Source of the DNA: Humibacillus xanthopallidus
GTDB taxonomy: Bacteria; Actinomycetota; Actinomycetes; Actinomycetales; Dermatophilaceae
Length of the DNA: 64,000 bases
Assembly (NCBI RefSeq): GCF_006717145.1
Contig: NZ_VFQF01000001.1
Coordinates: 1,116,001 to 1,180,000 of the forward strand
Reading direction: 5' to 3'
Shown here: one piece after another, positions 52,435 through 62,426 of the stretch
Position numbering within the stretch: position 1 is the stretch's first letter
How the letters are laid out: each line of letters begins with the position of its first letter
Notes under the pieces: generated by a model
The model's database searches: none
What the model saw: the letters and a program-made list of their open reading frames with translations, nothing else
Told to the model about the DNA's origin: nothing
Translations under genes and position numbers: made by a program

Positions 52435-52560
52435 GTCTCTACTCCTCGTCGAAGTCCGGTCCGGACGGCCGGGTCGGCGCAGCATCCTCGCTGCAAGGCA
52501 CCAGCATACGTTGGTGTGCGGTGGGTCACCCCGGCCCACCCCGGGTAATCGTCTCGGCGA

Positions 52561-53550
52561 TCACGTGTCGAGACGGTCGTAGGCCTCGAGGGCCGCGCGC
52601 GCCTCCGCGGCCACGGCCTGCGCGAGCTCGACCGGCTCGGCGACCCGCACCTCTCCGCCGAGACGCAGCACGAGGCGGCGCACGAGCGCGGGGTCGGCGA
52701 CCTTGAGCGTCACCCGGAGCGACCCGTCGGGGCCGCGCTCGACCCCCTCGTTGGGGTAGTAGTCGGCGATCCAGGCGGCCCAGCGGCTGGCCTCGAGCAC
52801 GACCGTAAGGTCGTTCTCACCGGGCACGAAGACGTCGTCGAGGTCGCGAGGTCGCGCCTGCGGAGGCGGCGTGCCGTCGACCTCGAGGACCTCGGCCCGC
52901 TCGATCCGGTCGAGGCGGAAGAGGCGCACCCCTTCGGCCCGGTGGCACCAGCCCTCGACGTACCACTGACCGTCGAGATTGACGATGCGCATGATGTCGA
53001 CGTCGCGCTCGGTCGACTCGTCACGGGTGGCGACGTAGTAGCGCAGGTGCACGCGGCGCCCGCGAGCGAAGGCGTCCTTGAGCGTGGCCATCGCCGGGTG
53101 CTGGCTGCCGTCGTCGAGGTCGAGCTCGATGCGGCCCACGCTGTCGTCCACCGTCGTGGCGGCCGCGGCCCGTAGCTTGGCGAGCGTGCGCTCGGCGACG
53201 TCGGACCCGACGAGGCTCGACCCGAGGGCCTGCAGTCCCGCCGTGAGGGTGACGGCCTCGTCGCGCGTCAGGCGCATCGGGGCGGCGATGTCGTCGGCGT
53301 TGTCGAGGTAGACGTGGCCGCTCTCCCACGAGGCGTCGATGAGCTCGGCATGGCCGTAGCCCGGCGTGCCGCAGACGAAGAGCAGCTCGAGGTCGTCGAC
53401 GACCTGCTCTCTGCTCACGCCGAACTCGCGCGCTGCCTCCTCGATCGGCACCCCGCGGTGCTGGATGAGCCACGGCACCATGTCGAGCAGCCGGCCGAGC
53501 CGCTGGGTCGCGGTCTCCTGCGGCTTGCGCGCCGGGCGGCCCGCGCTCAT
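52561..53550 (-). CDS. pafC: WYL-domain regulator PafC
   Basis: 329 aa. An N-terminal winged helix (LLDMVPWLIQHRGVPIEEAAREFGVSREQVVDDL) precedes the WYL ligand domain (QWYVEGWCHRAEGVRLFRLDRIERA) and a WCX domain. With PafB it activates the LexA-independent DNA-damage regulon in mycobacteria. Start overlaps the pafB stop by 4 nt. Confidence 0.93.
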   Translation of the reverse strand: MSAGRPARKPQETATQRLGRLLDMVPWLIQHRGVPIEEAAREFGVSREQVVDDLELLFVCGTPGYGHAELIDASWESGHVYLDNADDIAAPMRLTRDEAVTLTAGLQALGSSLVGSDVAERTLAKLRAAAATTVDDSVGRIELDLDDGSQHPAMATLKDAFARGRRVHLRYYVATRDESTERDVDIMRIVNLDGQWYVEGWCHRAEGVRLFRLDRIERAEVLEVDGTPPPQARPRDLDDVFVPGENDLTVVLEASRWAAWIADYYPNEGVERGPDGSLRVTLKVADPALVRRLVLRLGGEVRVAEPVELAQAVAAEARAALEAYDRLDT

Positions 53551-54530
53551 GCCGGTGTCCTCTCGTTGGCCTCGGCCGCGGCGGTGAGGGTCGCGCGGAC
53601 GGCGTCGACGAGCTCGGGCGGCGAGACGGCCACGGCGTGCTGCCCGAGGGCGACGACGTCACGCTCGGTCGAGCCGCGCCAGTAGGGCACCTCCACCTCC
53701 GACCAGCGCTCGTCGAGCTCGGTCACCGACAGCGCGTGCCGACGCAGGGTGTGCCCCCTGCCGTGGCGCAGCCGAACGCGGGCGGTGCCGACCGAGGGTG
53801 CCGTCTGCTGCTCGAGGGCGACGTCGGGCTCGTAGCCCTCGGGCACGGCATACGTGCCGGCGCGGCCGAGCTTGCGGACCGCCCCCTCGAAGCGGCTGAG
53901 GCGGAAGGCGCGGTCGTCGTCGCGGTCGAGGTCGTAGCCCGTGAGGTACCACCGGCCGTGCCAGTTCTTCAGGGCCCACGGCTGCACCCGCCGCGTCGTC
54001 AGCTCGCCGTCGTTCTTGCGGTAGTCGAAGGTGATCGGCTGCAGCGCCGACAGGGCCGCGTGCACCGCCTCGAACGCCGGCTCCTTGGTGCGGATGCGCG
54101 GCTCGGCGCCGGCAGCGACCGACTCGTCGATCTCGACGCCGGACAGGCGCAGCTTGCGCAGCCCGGCCGACGCCGCACCCGAGATGCTCGCCGTCGACCA
54201 GGCCCGTGCGGCGAGCGCGAGCGCGGCGACCTCGTCGGGCTCGAAGCTGATCGCCGGGAGCGTCGTCTCGTTCGAGTCGATGCGGTAGCCGACCTCGTCG
54301 TCGAAGAGGACGTCGAGGACGGTCGTCGTGATGGGGATGCCCATCTCGCGCAGCTCGTCCTTGTCACGCTCGAACATCCGGTCGAACGCCTCGTCGGAGG
54401 TCGCGGCGGCATACGCCGGCAGCGACTCGCGGATCCTCTGCTTCGACACCGGTCGCCTCGCCGACTTGAGCGCGAGGATGAGGTTGAGCAGCCGTTCGGT
54501 CTTCTCGGCCGAGGCAGACGCGGGGCTCAT
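53547..54530 (-). CDS. pafB: WYL-domain regulator PafB
   Basis: 327 aa. It has a helix-turn-helix start (KTERLLNLILALKSARRPVSKQRI) and a WYL domain (KNWHGRWYLTGYDLDRDDDRAFRLSRFEG). Partner of PafC in the DNA-damage response. It is normally linked to pafA; here two FKBP genes and a 20-bp-stem hairpin lie between pafB and pafA. Confidence 0.93.
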   Translation of the reverse strand: MSPASASAEKTERLLNLILALKSARRPVSKQRIRESLPAYAAATSDEAFDRMFERDKDELREMGIPITTTVLDVLFDDEVGYRIDSNETTLPAISFEPDEVAALALAARAWSTASISGAASAGLRKLRLSGVEIDESVAAGAEPRIRTKEPAFEAVHAALSALQPITFDYRKNDGELTTRRVQPWALKNWHGRWYLTGYDLDRDDDRAFRLSRFEGAVRKLGRAGTYAVPEGYEPDVALEQQTAPSVGTARVRLRHGRGHTLRRHALSVTELDERWSEVEVPYWRGSTERDVVALGQHAVAVSPPELVDAVRATLTAAAEANERTPA

Positions 54531-54609
54531 CGACGACCTTCCTGGGGAGCCGTTGGGCGGGTGGCGGGAGTCGTTGGCGGGTGGGCCAGTCCGACGCTAC
54601 CCGACGCAG

Positions 54610-54652
54610 ACGCAGGTATGCCGTGGGGCGCGGCCCCACGGCATACCTGCGT
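54610..54652 (-). terminator. 20-bp perfect hairpin between fkbP and pafB
   Basis: Arms 54610-54629 and 54633-54652 are perfectly complementary around GCG. Each arm contains GTATGCC/GGCATAC. It separates the FKBP gene (upstream on the minus strand) from pafBC. A terminator is likely, though no T-run follows. Confidence 0.65.
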
Positions 54653-54676
54653 GTCGTGCGTCTGGCGAGGTCGCTG

Positions 54677-55063
54677 TCAGCGCACGTCGTCGAGGTCGAC
54701 GACGAAGATCAGCGTCTCGCCGGGAGCGATGGCCGCGCCCGCCCCACGGTCGCCGTAGGCGAGGTGCGGGGGGATCGTCAGCTTGCGGCGACCCCCGACC
54801 TTCATGCCCTCGATGCCCTTGTCCCAGCCCGGGATGACCATGCCGACGCCGAGCCGGAAGTCGAGCGGTGCGCCGCGGTTCCACGAGGAGTCGAACTCCT
54901 CGCCCGAGGAGTGCGCGACACCGACGTAGTGGGCGCTCACGGTGTCACCGGCCTTGGCCTCACGGCCGTCGCCCTCGATGACGTCCTCGATGAGCAGGTC
55001 GGCCGGGGCCTCACCCTCGGGAAAGTCGATCTCGGGCTTCGTGCGGTCCGGGTCGAGTGCCAT
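54677..55063 (-). CDS. FKBP-type peptidyl-prolyl isomerase
   Basis: 128 aa, one FKBP domain: VSAHYVGVAHSSGEEFDSSWNRG, MVIPGWDKGIEGMKVGGRRKLTIPP and LIFVVDLDDV. No signal peptide, so cytoplasmic. Catalyses cis-trans isomerisation of prolyl bonds. It lies 67 bp downstream of a related secreted two-domain FKBP. Confidence 0.92.
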   Translation of the reverse strand: MALDPDRTKPEIDFPEGEAPADLLIEDVIEGDGREAKAGDTVSAHYVGVAHSSGEEFDSSWNRGAPLDFRLGVGMVIPGWDKGIEGMKVGGRRKLTIPPHLAYGDRGAGAAIAPGETLIFVVDLDDVR

Positions 55064-55129
55064 GCTGCGTGTTCCCTTCGTTGGGGCGGAGGCTTTCCCC
55101 GCCGATGGCTGCCGGTGGCTGCCGGTGGC

Positions 55130-56119
55130 TCAGTACGCGTCGAGGATGTCGACGACGAAGACGAGCGTGTCGGTGCCCTTGATCTTGTCCCCGCTGCCGG
55201 CGGATCCGTAACCGTCCTTGGGCGGGATGACGAGCAGCACGCGGCTGCCGACCTTCTTGCCGACGAGGGTCTTGTCCCAGCCCGGGATGACGGCGCTGAC
55301 GCCGATCGGGAAGTCGGCCGCGGCGCCGCGCTGCCAGGAGGAGTCGAAGACGCTCCCGTCCCGCCAGAGCACGCCGTGGTACTGCGCCGAGATGGTCTGG
55401 CCCTTCTGGACCGTGGCGCCCTTGCCCTCGATGAGGGTGGCCTCCTTCGTCTCCGTGGGCGCCGCCGTCTTGGGCACGGTGACGGTCGGCTCCTTGGTGG
55501 GGCCGTTCGGGAAGGCGACGGTCGGCAGGCCGGCCGGGCTGGCGGCCTGCGTGCCGTCGACCTGCGTGAGGCCGCGGTGCACGTCGGCGATGTCGGCCAC
55601 GACGACGATGGTGTCGGTGCCCGCGACGCCGAGCTGGCTGTTGCCCTGGGCCCCGAAGCCCTTGGCCGGCGGGATCGTGAAGACGAGCCGCGAGCCCTTC
55701 GTCGCGCCGAGCAGGCCCTCGGTGAAGCCCGCGATGAGGTCGGTGCGGCCGAGGCGGTAGCCCTCGGGGTTGCGGCCGGCGGCGTAGCCGTCGTCGAGCA
55801 GCTTGCCGCTCGTGCCGTTGTAGATCTGGGCGCGCAGGCTCACGGTGTCGGCCTTGGTGGCGGCCGAGCCGGTGCCCGGCGTCAGGACCTTGCGCTCGAC
55901 GGCCGTGGAGCTGATCGGCGTGGTGCCGAGAGCGACCTTCGGCGCCGTCTTGAGGTCGACAGCGCCGGTGGCCGTCACGGCCTTGAGGGCGACCGAGGGG
56001 GCGACCGAGGTCGCCGAGGTCGTGCCGCCCGCAGTCGGGCTGCTGGTGCTGCCACACCCCGCCAACAGGGCGATGGAGAGTGAGGCGGCGACGGTCAGGG
56101 CTGGACGGGAGGGGCGCAC
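55130..56119 (-). CDS. Two-domain FKBP-type isomerase lipoprotein
   Basis: 329 aa from GTG 56119. Signal peptide with lipobox SIALLAGC (Cys about residue 22). The first FKBP-like domain (residues about 75-180) is divergent; the second (from about 225) is canonical: SAQYHGVLWRDGSVFDSSW, VIPGWDKTLVGKKVGSRVLL, LVFVVDILDAY. A secreted folding factor tethered to the membrane, presumably lipidated by the Lnt pathway. Confidence 0.9.
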   Translation of the reverse strand: MRPSRPALTVAASLSIALLAGCGSTSSPTAGGTTSATSVAPSVALKAVTATGAVDLKTAPKVALGTTPISSTAVERKVLTPGTGSAATKADTVSLRAQIYNGTSGKLLDDGYAAGRNPEGYRLGRTDLIAGFTEGLLGATKGSRLVFTIPPAKGFGAQGNSQLGVAGTDTIVVVADIADVHRGLTQVDGTQAASPAGLPTVAFPNGPTKEPTVTVPKTAAPTETKEATLIEGKGATVQKGQTISAQYHGVLWRDGSVFDSSWQRGAAADFPIGVSAVIPGWDKTLVGKKVGSRVLLVIPPKDGYGSAGSGDKIKGTDTLVFVVDILDAY

Positions 56120-56263
56120 GAGAGCACTTTCGGATCGGGGGCGGGCGGCACAGGGGTCCGCTCGGCAAACCCCGTCACTCTAACCCCCGGCGAGCATCGC
56201 GGAGTTCCCCGTCGCCGACGTCTCACAGCCTGCGGACAGCAGCTCACAGGTGGGGCGCGTGCC

Positions 56264-57655
56264 TCACAGGGGTCGCTGGATCGACGGCGACCGCTCGATG
56301 GTGTCCATCAGCCGGTCGACGCGGTCGTCGACCGCCCGGAAGGGGTCCTTGCACAGCACGGTGCGCTGGGCCTGGTCGTTGAGCTTGAGGTGCACCCAGT
56401 CGACGGTGAAGTCGCGGCCGTGTGCCTGCGCGGCCCGGATGAAGTCGCCGCGCAGCTTGGCCCGGGTCGTCTGGGGCGGGCGGACCTTGGCCTGGAAGAT
56501 CTCGACGTCGGAGGCGACGCGGGCCGCCTTGCCGTGCCGCTGGAGGAGGTAGAACAGGCCGCGTCGGCGGTTGATGTCGTGGTAGGCGAGGTCGAGCTGC
56601 TGCACCCGGGCGTCCGTGAGGGCGAGTCCGTGCCGCTCGCGGTAGCGCTCGATGAGCCGGTGCTTGATGACCCAGTCGATCTCGGTGTCGATGGCGCCCA
56701 GGTCACCGGTCCCGATGGCGTCGAGTGCTCGGCCCCAGAGGTCGAGCACCTGCTTGGTGTCGGCGCTCGTCATGCCCTCGCGGTCGACGAAGTCGAGGGC
56801 CTTGTCGAGGTACTCGCGCTGCATGTCGAGGGCGGAGAGCTCACGGCCGTTGGCGAGGCGCACCGTGGCGCGACCCGTCGGGTCGTGGCTCATCGTGCGG
56901 ATCGCCCGGATGGGGTTCTCCATCGACAGGTCGCGCATGACGACGCCGGCCTCGATCATGCGCAGCACGAGGTCGGCGCTGCCGACCTTGAGCAGCGTCG
57001 TCGTCTCGGACATGTTGGAGTCGCCGACGATGACGTGGAGGCGGCGGTACTTCTCGGCGTCGGCATGCGGCTCGTCGCGGGTGTTGATGATGGGCCGGCT
57101 GCGCGTCGTCGCTGAGGAGACGCCCTCCCAGATGTGGTCGGCCCGCTGGCTGACGGCATAGCTGGCGCCGTGGGCTGTGGTGACGACCTTGCCTGCACCA
57201 CAGACGATCTGGCGGCTGATGAGGAAGGGGATGAACATGTCGGAGACGCGGGTGAAGTCACCGGACCGGCCGAAGAGGTAGTTCTCGTGGCAGCCGTAGG
57301 AGTTGCCTGCAGAGTCGGTGTTGTTCTTGAAGACGAAGATCTCGCCCTCGACGCCGTCGTCGCGCAACCGGCTCTGGGCATCCTCGACGAGGCCCTCGAG
57401 GATCCGCTCCCCCGCCTTGTCCTGGATGACGAGCTCGCGCACCGAGTCGCACTCGGCCGTGGCGTACTCCGGGTGGGAGCCCACGTCGAGATAGAGGCGA
57501 GCGCCGTTGCCGAGGAAGACGTTGCTCGACCGGCCCCACGCGACGACCCGGCGGAAGAGGTAGCGGGCGACCTCGTCGGGCGTGAGCCGACGCTGCCCCT
57601 GCGTCGTGCAGGTGACGCCGTACTCGTTCTCGATCCCGAAGATCCGCCGCTCCAT
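56264..57655 (-). CDS. pafA: Pup--protein ligase PafA
   Basis: 463 aa from ATG 57655. It begins [20 protein letters not shown], the PafA signature, with [41 protein letters not shown] and [15 protein letters not shown]. It attaches Pup to lysines of target proteins for proteasomal or other fates. Longer open frame upstream is not conserved. pup, dop, mpa and prcBA are not in the window, although they often neighbour pafA. Confidence 0.95.
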   Translation of the reverse strand: MERRIFGIENEYGVTCTTQGQRRLTPDEVARYLFRRVVAWGRSSNVFLGNGARLYLDVGSHPEYATAECDSVRELVIQDKAGERILEGLVEDAQSRLRDDGVEGEIFVFKNNTDSAGNSYGCHENYLFGRSGDFTRVSDMFIPFLISRQIVCGAGKVVTTAHGASYAVSQRADHIWEGVSSATTRSRPIINTRDEPHADAEKYRRLHVIVGDSNMSETTTLLKVGSADLVLRMIEAGVVMRDLSMENPIRAIRTMSHDPTGRATVRLANGRELSALDMQREYLDKALDFVDREGMTSADTKQVLDLWGRALDAIGTGDLGAIDTEIDWVIKHRLIERYRERHGLALTDARVQQLDLAYHDINRRRGLFYLLQRHGKAARVASDVEIFQAKVRPPQTTRAKLRGDFIRAAQAHGRDFTVDWVHLKLNDQAQRTVLCKDPFRAVDDRVDRLMDTIERSPSIQRPL

Positions 57656-57710
57656 GCACCAACTGTAGGCGGCTGGCCTGAAGTCGCCGGGGAGGACGGG
57701 CGCGACCCGG

Positions 57711-58391
57711 TCAGGACGCCGGGGCGAAGGTGGTGAAGTCGGTGCGCTCGAGCGGCCTCGAGAGCAGCTGCCCCGTGTCGTCGGGCATCGGCAGCGTCCT
57801 GCCGTCGCGGACGACCTGCACCGCGGTGGCGACGGTGTCGGCCGTGAGGGTGAAGACAAGCTGGGCGAGGGCGGCCTCCTGCTCGCGCAGGGAGAGTCGG
57901 TCGAAACCCGGAGGCACGTCGACCTCGGCCACCCCGGTCGCCGTGAGCCGCCCGGTGAGCGGCGCGCTGTCCGTCGGGGTCGGCAGGGCGGTGCGCAGTC
58001 CCTGGGCGACCTCCTCCCTCGAGAGGGGCAACGACAGAGCGGCCAGCGGCGGCCCGATGCCGGACCCCTCGGGCACCTCCCGCTCGACCCGCACGAGCCG
58101 GTCGCCGCGCAGCAGGTAGGCCTGCATCGTGAACGGCACCGCGGTGGGTGTGAGCGAGCCCGACGCCTGACCCGGCCCCGAGGCCCTCCCGGTCGAGCCC
58201 GGAACGGCGACCGGGGCGTCCTGCGGACCGAGACCGCAGGCCGACACCGCGCCCAGGGCGGCGACGCACGCGACGGCGAGCCCCGCCGCCAGCCGGGCCC
58301 GCAGCAGGGCGCGAAGTCGGGATCGGGGTTGGATTCGGGCCCGGGGTCGGGGGCGCCCCTCAGGCCTCGGAGATCGGCAGCTCGACGACAA
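57711..58391 (-). CDS. GerMN-domain lipoprotein (LpqB-like)
   Basis: About 226 aa from TTG 58391, preceded by GGGAGGAGG at 8-nt spacing and overlapping the kinase gene by 32 bp. A long basic N-region leads to a hydrophobic stretch and lipobox AVSAC (Cys about 52). The GerMN domain ([19 protein letters not shown] to [20 protein letters not shown]) follows. In mtrA-mtrB-lpqB operons the lipoprotein modulates the sensor kinase; this one is much shorter than LpqB. No ATG or GTG fits, so the start is uncertain. Confidence 0.7.
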   Translation of the reverse strand: MSSSCRSPRPEGRPRPRARIQPRSRLRALLRARLAAGLAVACVAALGAVSACGLGPQDAPVAVPGSTGRASGPGQASGSLTPTAVPFTMQAYLLRGDRLVRVEREVPEGSGIGPPLAALSLPLSREEVAQGLRTALPTPTDSAPLTGRLTATGVAEVDVPPGFDRLSLREQEAALAQLVFTLTADTVATAVQVVRDGRTLPMPDDTGQLLSRPLERTDFTTFAPAS

Positions 58392-59697
58392 ACCGGGCGC
58401 CTCCTCCCGGACGGTCCTCGACGGCGACCGAGCCTCCGTGGAGCGCGACGTGGCGCTGGACGATGGCAAGCCCGAGGCCCAGTCCCGCCGGGTCTCCCGG
58501 CCCGGCGCCTCTGGAGAAACGGTCGAAGATCCGCGCGCGCTGGTCGGGCGCCACGCCCGGTCCGGCGTCGTCGACCTCGATGCGTGCCACTGGCCCGCGT
58601 CGGAGGAGGCGCACCGCGACGACGCCTCCCCCGTGCGACTCGGCGTTGGAGACGAGGTTGGCGACGACCCGCTCGAGGCGGCGCTTGTCGACCCTTGTCA
58701 TCAGGGGCCTCGCCGGATCGGTCACTGCACGTCCGGCGGTCTGGTCGGCCGCTGCGCGCACGAGGTCGGCGAGGTTGACCTCCTCGAGCACGAGGCCCTG
58801 TCCGGCGTCGTGCCGGGCCATCTCGAGCAGGTCGACGACGAGCCGGCGGAAGCGTTCGAGCTCCTCGGCGAGCAGGTCGAGCGGCTCACGCACCGAGGCA
58901 GGCAGGCTCGCCTCCCGGTGCTTGATGACCTGCATCGAGTTGAGCATGGTCGTGAGCGGGGTGCGCAGCTCGTGGCTCACGTCGACCGCGAAGCGCGCGT
59001 CGGCTGCGACGCGGTGCTCCAGCTCGGCGACCGCCTGGTTGAACGACGCGCCGAGCGGGCCGAGGTCGGGGTCGCTGCCGGTCTGGAGACGGGCGTCGAG
59101 GCGCCCCTCGGCGACGGCGGCCGCCACACTGCCCATCTCCCTGAGCGGCCGCAGGGCGAGGCGGCTCGCGCTCCGCCCCAGTGCTGCACCGAGCAGGGCG
59201 GTCGCCGCCGCCCCGAGCACCAGCGCGGTCGACAGCGTCCGGAGCGTCTGGTCGAGGTCGGTCAGGGGGAAGATCTCGAAGAGGCCGGAGCGGGCGGGCG
59301 TGAGCGGCATCCCGACGGCGAGGACGAGCCCACCGTCGAGCTCCACCCGTTGCGTCGACTCCTCACCGCGCGTCACTGCGTCGACGAGGGCGGTCGGCAG
59401 GCTCGAGGCGGGCACCCGGGGCGAGGTGGAGTACCACTGTCCCCCGACGAGGCAGAGTGATGCGGTCGACCGGGTCGTCGGCAACCCGTCGAGGGGCGCC
59501 GTCACGAGTCCGGCCCTCGACACGAGACCCTCCTCGATGACCGTGCGCCCGAGCTCTCCCTCGGCCACCGCCAACGACTCGCGCTGGGCGACGAGGTAGC
59601 TCGACAGGACCGACCAGATGAGCAACGAGAGCACGGCCGACACGGCGAGGGACAACAGGCCGAAGGCGACCGTGACCCGCCACCGCAGGCCGTGCAC
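58360..59697 (-). CDS. Sensor histidine kinase (MtrB-like)
   Basis: 445 aa from GTG 59697, directly after the regulator stop. Two membrane helices flank an extracytoplasmic sensor of about 130 residues. A HAMP linker follows, then the dimerisation motif [17 protein letters not shown] with the phospho-His. The ATP domain shows [16 protein letters not shown] and [12 protein letters not shown]. The organisation regulator-kinase-lipoprotein resembles mtrAB-lpqB, but the kinase is shorter than MtrB. Signal unknown. Confidence 0.9.
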   Translation of the reverse strand: MHGLRWRVTVAFGLLSLAVSAVLSLLIWSVLSSYLVAQRESLAVAEGELGRTVIEEGLVSRAGLVTAPLDGLPTTRSTASLCLVGGQWYSTSPRVPASSLPTALVDAVTRGEESTQRVELDGGLVLAVGMPLTPARSGLFEIFPLTDLDQTLRTLSTALVLGAAATALLGAALGRSASRLALRPLREMGSVAAAVAEGRLDARLQTGSDPDLGPLGASFNQAVAELEHRVAADARFAVDVSHELRTPLTTMLNSMQVIKHREASLPASVREPLDLLAEELERFRRLVVDLLEMARHDAGQGLVLEEVNLADLVRAAADQTAGRAVTDPARPLMTRVDKRRLERVVANLVSNAESHGGGVVAVRLLRRGPVARIEVDDAGPGVAPDQRARIFDRFSRGAGPGDPAGLGLGLAIVQRHVALHGGSVAVEDRPGGGARFVVELPISEA

Positions 59698-60381
59698 TCA
59701 GATCGCCAGCCGATACCCCAGGCCGCGCGCGGTCACGACGTACCTCGGGTTCGCAGGGTCGGGCTCGATTCGCTGCCGGAGCCGGCGGATGTGGACGTCG
59801 ACGATACGGCTGTCGCCGAAGTAGCCGTAGCCCCAGACCCGGTCGAGCAGCTCCTCGCGGCTGCGGATCCTGCCGTCAGCGACAGCGAGCTCGACGAGGA
59901 GACGAAACTCCGTGCGGGTCAACGGGATCCGCCGTTCGGCGCGGGTGACGACCCCGTCGTCCAGCCCGATCGCGAGATCGTCGACCACCACGCGACGCGG
60001 CCGGTGGTCGACACCCGGCTCGACCCGTCGCAGCATCGCCCGTATGCGGGCCGTCAGCTCGCGCGCGACGAGCGGCTTGGTCACGTAGTCGTCCGCGCCC
60101 GACTCGAGGCCGGCCACGACGTCGTGGCTGTCGGTGCGAGCGGTCACCATGATGACGGGCACGCTGCTCGTGCGGCGGATCTCGCGGCATACCGAGAAGC
60201 CGTCGGTGTCCGGCAGCATGAGGTCGAGGAGGACGACGTCGGGGTCCACCTCGGCGAGGTCGGTGAGGCACTGGCCTCCGTCAGCAGCCTCGCTCACGCA
60301 GAAGCCCTCGTCCTCGAGCGCGAGCCGGAGAACGCGCCGAACTCTTGCGTCGTCCTCGACGAGCAGCACGCGCCGCGTCAT
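59698..60381 (-). CDS. OmpR/PhoB-family response regulator (MtrA-like)
   Basis: 227 aa from ATG 60381. Receiver domain with acidic Asp10/Asp11, phospho-acceptor Asp53 (VVLLDLMLPD), Thr in MVTART and Lys in VTKPLVARE. The C-terminal winged helix has LTRTEFRLLVELAVADGRIRSREELL and SRIVDVHIRRLRQRIE. Directly upstream, two CCGTCAC repeats 11 bp apart fit an OmpR-type autoregulatory site. Confidence 0.92.
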   Translation of the reverse strand: MTRRVLLVEDDARVRRVLRLALEDEGFCVSEAADGGQCLTDLAEVDPDVVLLDLMLPDTDGFSVCREIRRTSSVPVIMVTARTDSHDVVAGLESGADDYVTKPLVARELTARIRAMLRRVEPGVDHRPRRVVVDDLAIGLDDGVVTRAERRIPLTRTEFRLLVELAVADGRIRSREELLDRVWGYGYFGDSRIVDVHIRRLRQRIEPDPANPRYVVTARGLGYRLAI

Positions 60382-60420
60382 GAGGTCAGTATCCCGCCGG
60401 CGCCGCCCCACCGATGACAT

Positions 60421-60438
60421 CCGTCACCAAACCGTCAC
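60421..60438. promoter_or_regulatory. Tandem OmpR-type binding site (CCGTCAC x2, 11-bp spacing)
   Basis: CCGTCAC at 60421-60427 and 60432-60438 are direct repeats one helical turn apart, the layout bound by OmpR/PhoB-type dimers and close to the GTCAC core reported for MtrA. It lies 40 bp ahead of the regulator gene and about 155 bp ahead of the peptide-binding lipoprotein gene. Confidence 0.55.
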
Positions 60439-60592
60439 ACGCGGCCACGGCGCATGACGCTCCCGTTGCACTCCCGTGTCACCTCGCCGCAGACGGGTTC
60501 AGCGGCTGCGGGCCCTGCCTAGCGTGAGTCAGGCCGCCTCCCAGTGAGGCCGCCGAAGGGGGCACTCGTGCCCGTCACGGAAGAGGGACCTC

Positions 60593-62404
60593 ATGACCAG
60601 GAACACCAGGGCGCTCACGTGGGTGGCCGCCATCGGAGCCGTCGGGCTGGGACTGACGGCGTGCAGCACCGGGTCCACCGGTAGCACGGGGAGCACCGCA
60701 CCCGGCAGCTCCGCCGGCGCCGCAGCGGTGAGGGGCGGAACCCTCAACATGCTCGGCAGCGGCGACGTCGACTACATGGACCCCAACATCAGCTACTACA
60801 GCATCGGCTACCTCGGCCTGCGGGAGTGGAGCCGGCAGCTGTTCACCTACCCCGCCCAGAACGGACAGGTGACCCAGGCGGCGCCCGACCTCGCGGCCGA
60901 TATGCCGACTCCCGGCAAGGGCATCAGCAGCGACGGCCTGACCTACACGATCACCCTCCGGTCCGGTCCGAAGTGGAGCACCTCGCCCGCCCGTCAGGTG
61001 ACGGCGGCGGACGTGGTCCGCGGCGTCAAGCGCACGTGCAACCCCGCGCAGCCGTTCGGGGGCCTGCCGGACTACCTCGACCTCATCGTCGGGCTCAAGG
61101 GCTTCTGCGACGGCTTCGCCAAGGTCGGTCACACGCCTGCTGCCATGCCGGCATACCTGGAGTCGACGGCCCTGCCGGGAGTCGTCGCCAAGGACGACCT
61201 CACCGTCCAGTTCACGCTGACCCACCCCGCCAGCTACTTCCCCGACATGCTCACGCTGCCCGCCTTCTCGCCCGCGCCGAAGGAGTACGACGCCTACGTG
61301 CCGGCGAGCGCAGACCTGGCGCAACACACGATCTCCGACGGCCCCTACATGATCGAGAGCTACTCCCCGACGAAGAACATCACCTTCACCCGCAACCCGG
61401 CGTGGAGCGCCGGCTCCGACCCGATCCGCAAGGCCTACGTCGACAAGATCGTCGTCAACGAGACGGTCACCCAGGACTCCACCCAGCAGCAGCTGCAGAC
61501 CGGCACGCCGACTGCCGACATGGAATGGGACAACTTCCCGCCGCCCTCGCAGCTGCCCGCGCTCATCGCCCAGAAGGACCCGAACCTCAACCTCGGACCG
61601 ACGGCGTCGACCAACCCCTACGTCGTCTTCAACACCGTCTCGCCCAACACCAACGGCGCCATGGGCAACGTCAAGGTGCGCCAGGCGCTCTCGGAGGCGA
61701 TGAGCCGCACCAACATCATCCAGGTGCTGGGCGGACCGAAGCTCAACGCACCCCTCAGCCACGTCCTGCCGTCGAACATCATCGGTGGCTCCTCGAGCTT
61801 CGACCTCTACCCCTACAACGCGACCAAGGCCAAGGCTGACCTCGCGGCTGCGGGCTACCCCAACGGGCTCACCCTCAAGATGCTCTACCGCAACTCGTCG
61901 CAGGGCAGCAGCAAGACCTTCCAGACCGTCCAGCAGGACCTCTCGAAGATCGGCGTCACCGTCGTGGGCGTGCCGTCGCCGAACGCCGACTTCTACACGA
62001 AGTATCTCCAGGTGCCCACGGTCGCCCAGCGGGGCGTCTGGGACCTGGCCGTGGCCGGGTGGGAGGCCGACTGGTACGGCAACGCCGCCCTGTCGTTCTT
62101 CAACCCGCTCTTCTACGGCAAGGCCGCCTTCCCTCCCAACGGCAGCAACTTCGGCCTCTATGACAGCGCTGCCACGAACACGATGATCCAGCAGGCCGGT
62201 TCGGCGAAGACGCAGGACGAGGCAGCCTCGATGTGGGCGCAGACCGACCAGCAGGTCATGAAGGATGCGCCGTTCTTCCCGATCACCAACCCGCAGCAGG
62301 CCAACTACCGGGCGAGCCAGGTGCAGGGCGCCGTCTACGTGCCGGCGATCCAGAACTTCGACCCGACCAACGTGTGGCTGAGCCCTGACAAGCAGGGCGG
62401 CTGA
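60593..62404 (+). CDS. Oligopeptide ABC transporter substrate-binding lipoprotein
   Basis: 603 aa. Lipobox GLGLTAC with Cys24 after a short signal peptide, then an STGSTGSTGSTAP linker. Family-5 solute-binding features are LRSGPKWSTSPARQVTAADVVRG, SDGPYMIESYSP, VRQALSEAMSRTNII and WEADWYGNA. It should bind peptides outside the membrane for the transporter encoded downstream. Confidence 0.9.
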   Translation: MTRNTRALTWVAAIGAVGLGLTACSTGSTGSTGSTAPGSSAGAAAVRGGTLNMLGSGDVDYMDPNISYYSIGYLGLREWSRQLFTYPAQNGQVTQAAPDLAADMPTPGKGISSDGLTYTITLRSGPKWSTSPARQVTAADVVRGVKRTCNPAQPFGGLPDYLDLIVGLKGFCDGFAKVGHTPAAMPAYLESTALPGVVAKDDLTVQFTLTHPASYFPDMLTLPAFSPAPKEYDAYVPASADLAQHTISDGPYMIESYSPTKNITFTRNPAWSAGSDPIRKAYVDKIVVNETVTQDSTQQQLQTGTPTADMEWDNFPPPSQLPALIAQKDPNLNLGPTASTNPYVVFNTVSPNTNGAMGNVKVRQALSEAMSRTNIIQVLGGPKLNAPLSHVLPSNIIGGSSSFDLYPYNATKAKADLAAAGYPNGLTLKMLYRNSSQGSSKTFQTVQQDLSKIGVTVVGVPSPNADFYTKYLQVPTVAQRGVWDLAVAGWEADWYGNAALSFFNPLFYGKAAFPPNGSNFGLYDSAATNTMIQQAGSAKTQDEAASMWAQTDQQVMKDAPFFPITNPQQANYRASQVQGAVYVPAIQNFDPTNVWLSPDKQGG

Positions 62405-62426
62405 GCGAGAACCGGACCCCGCCACC

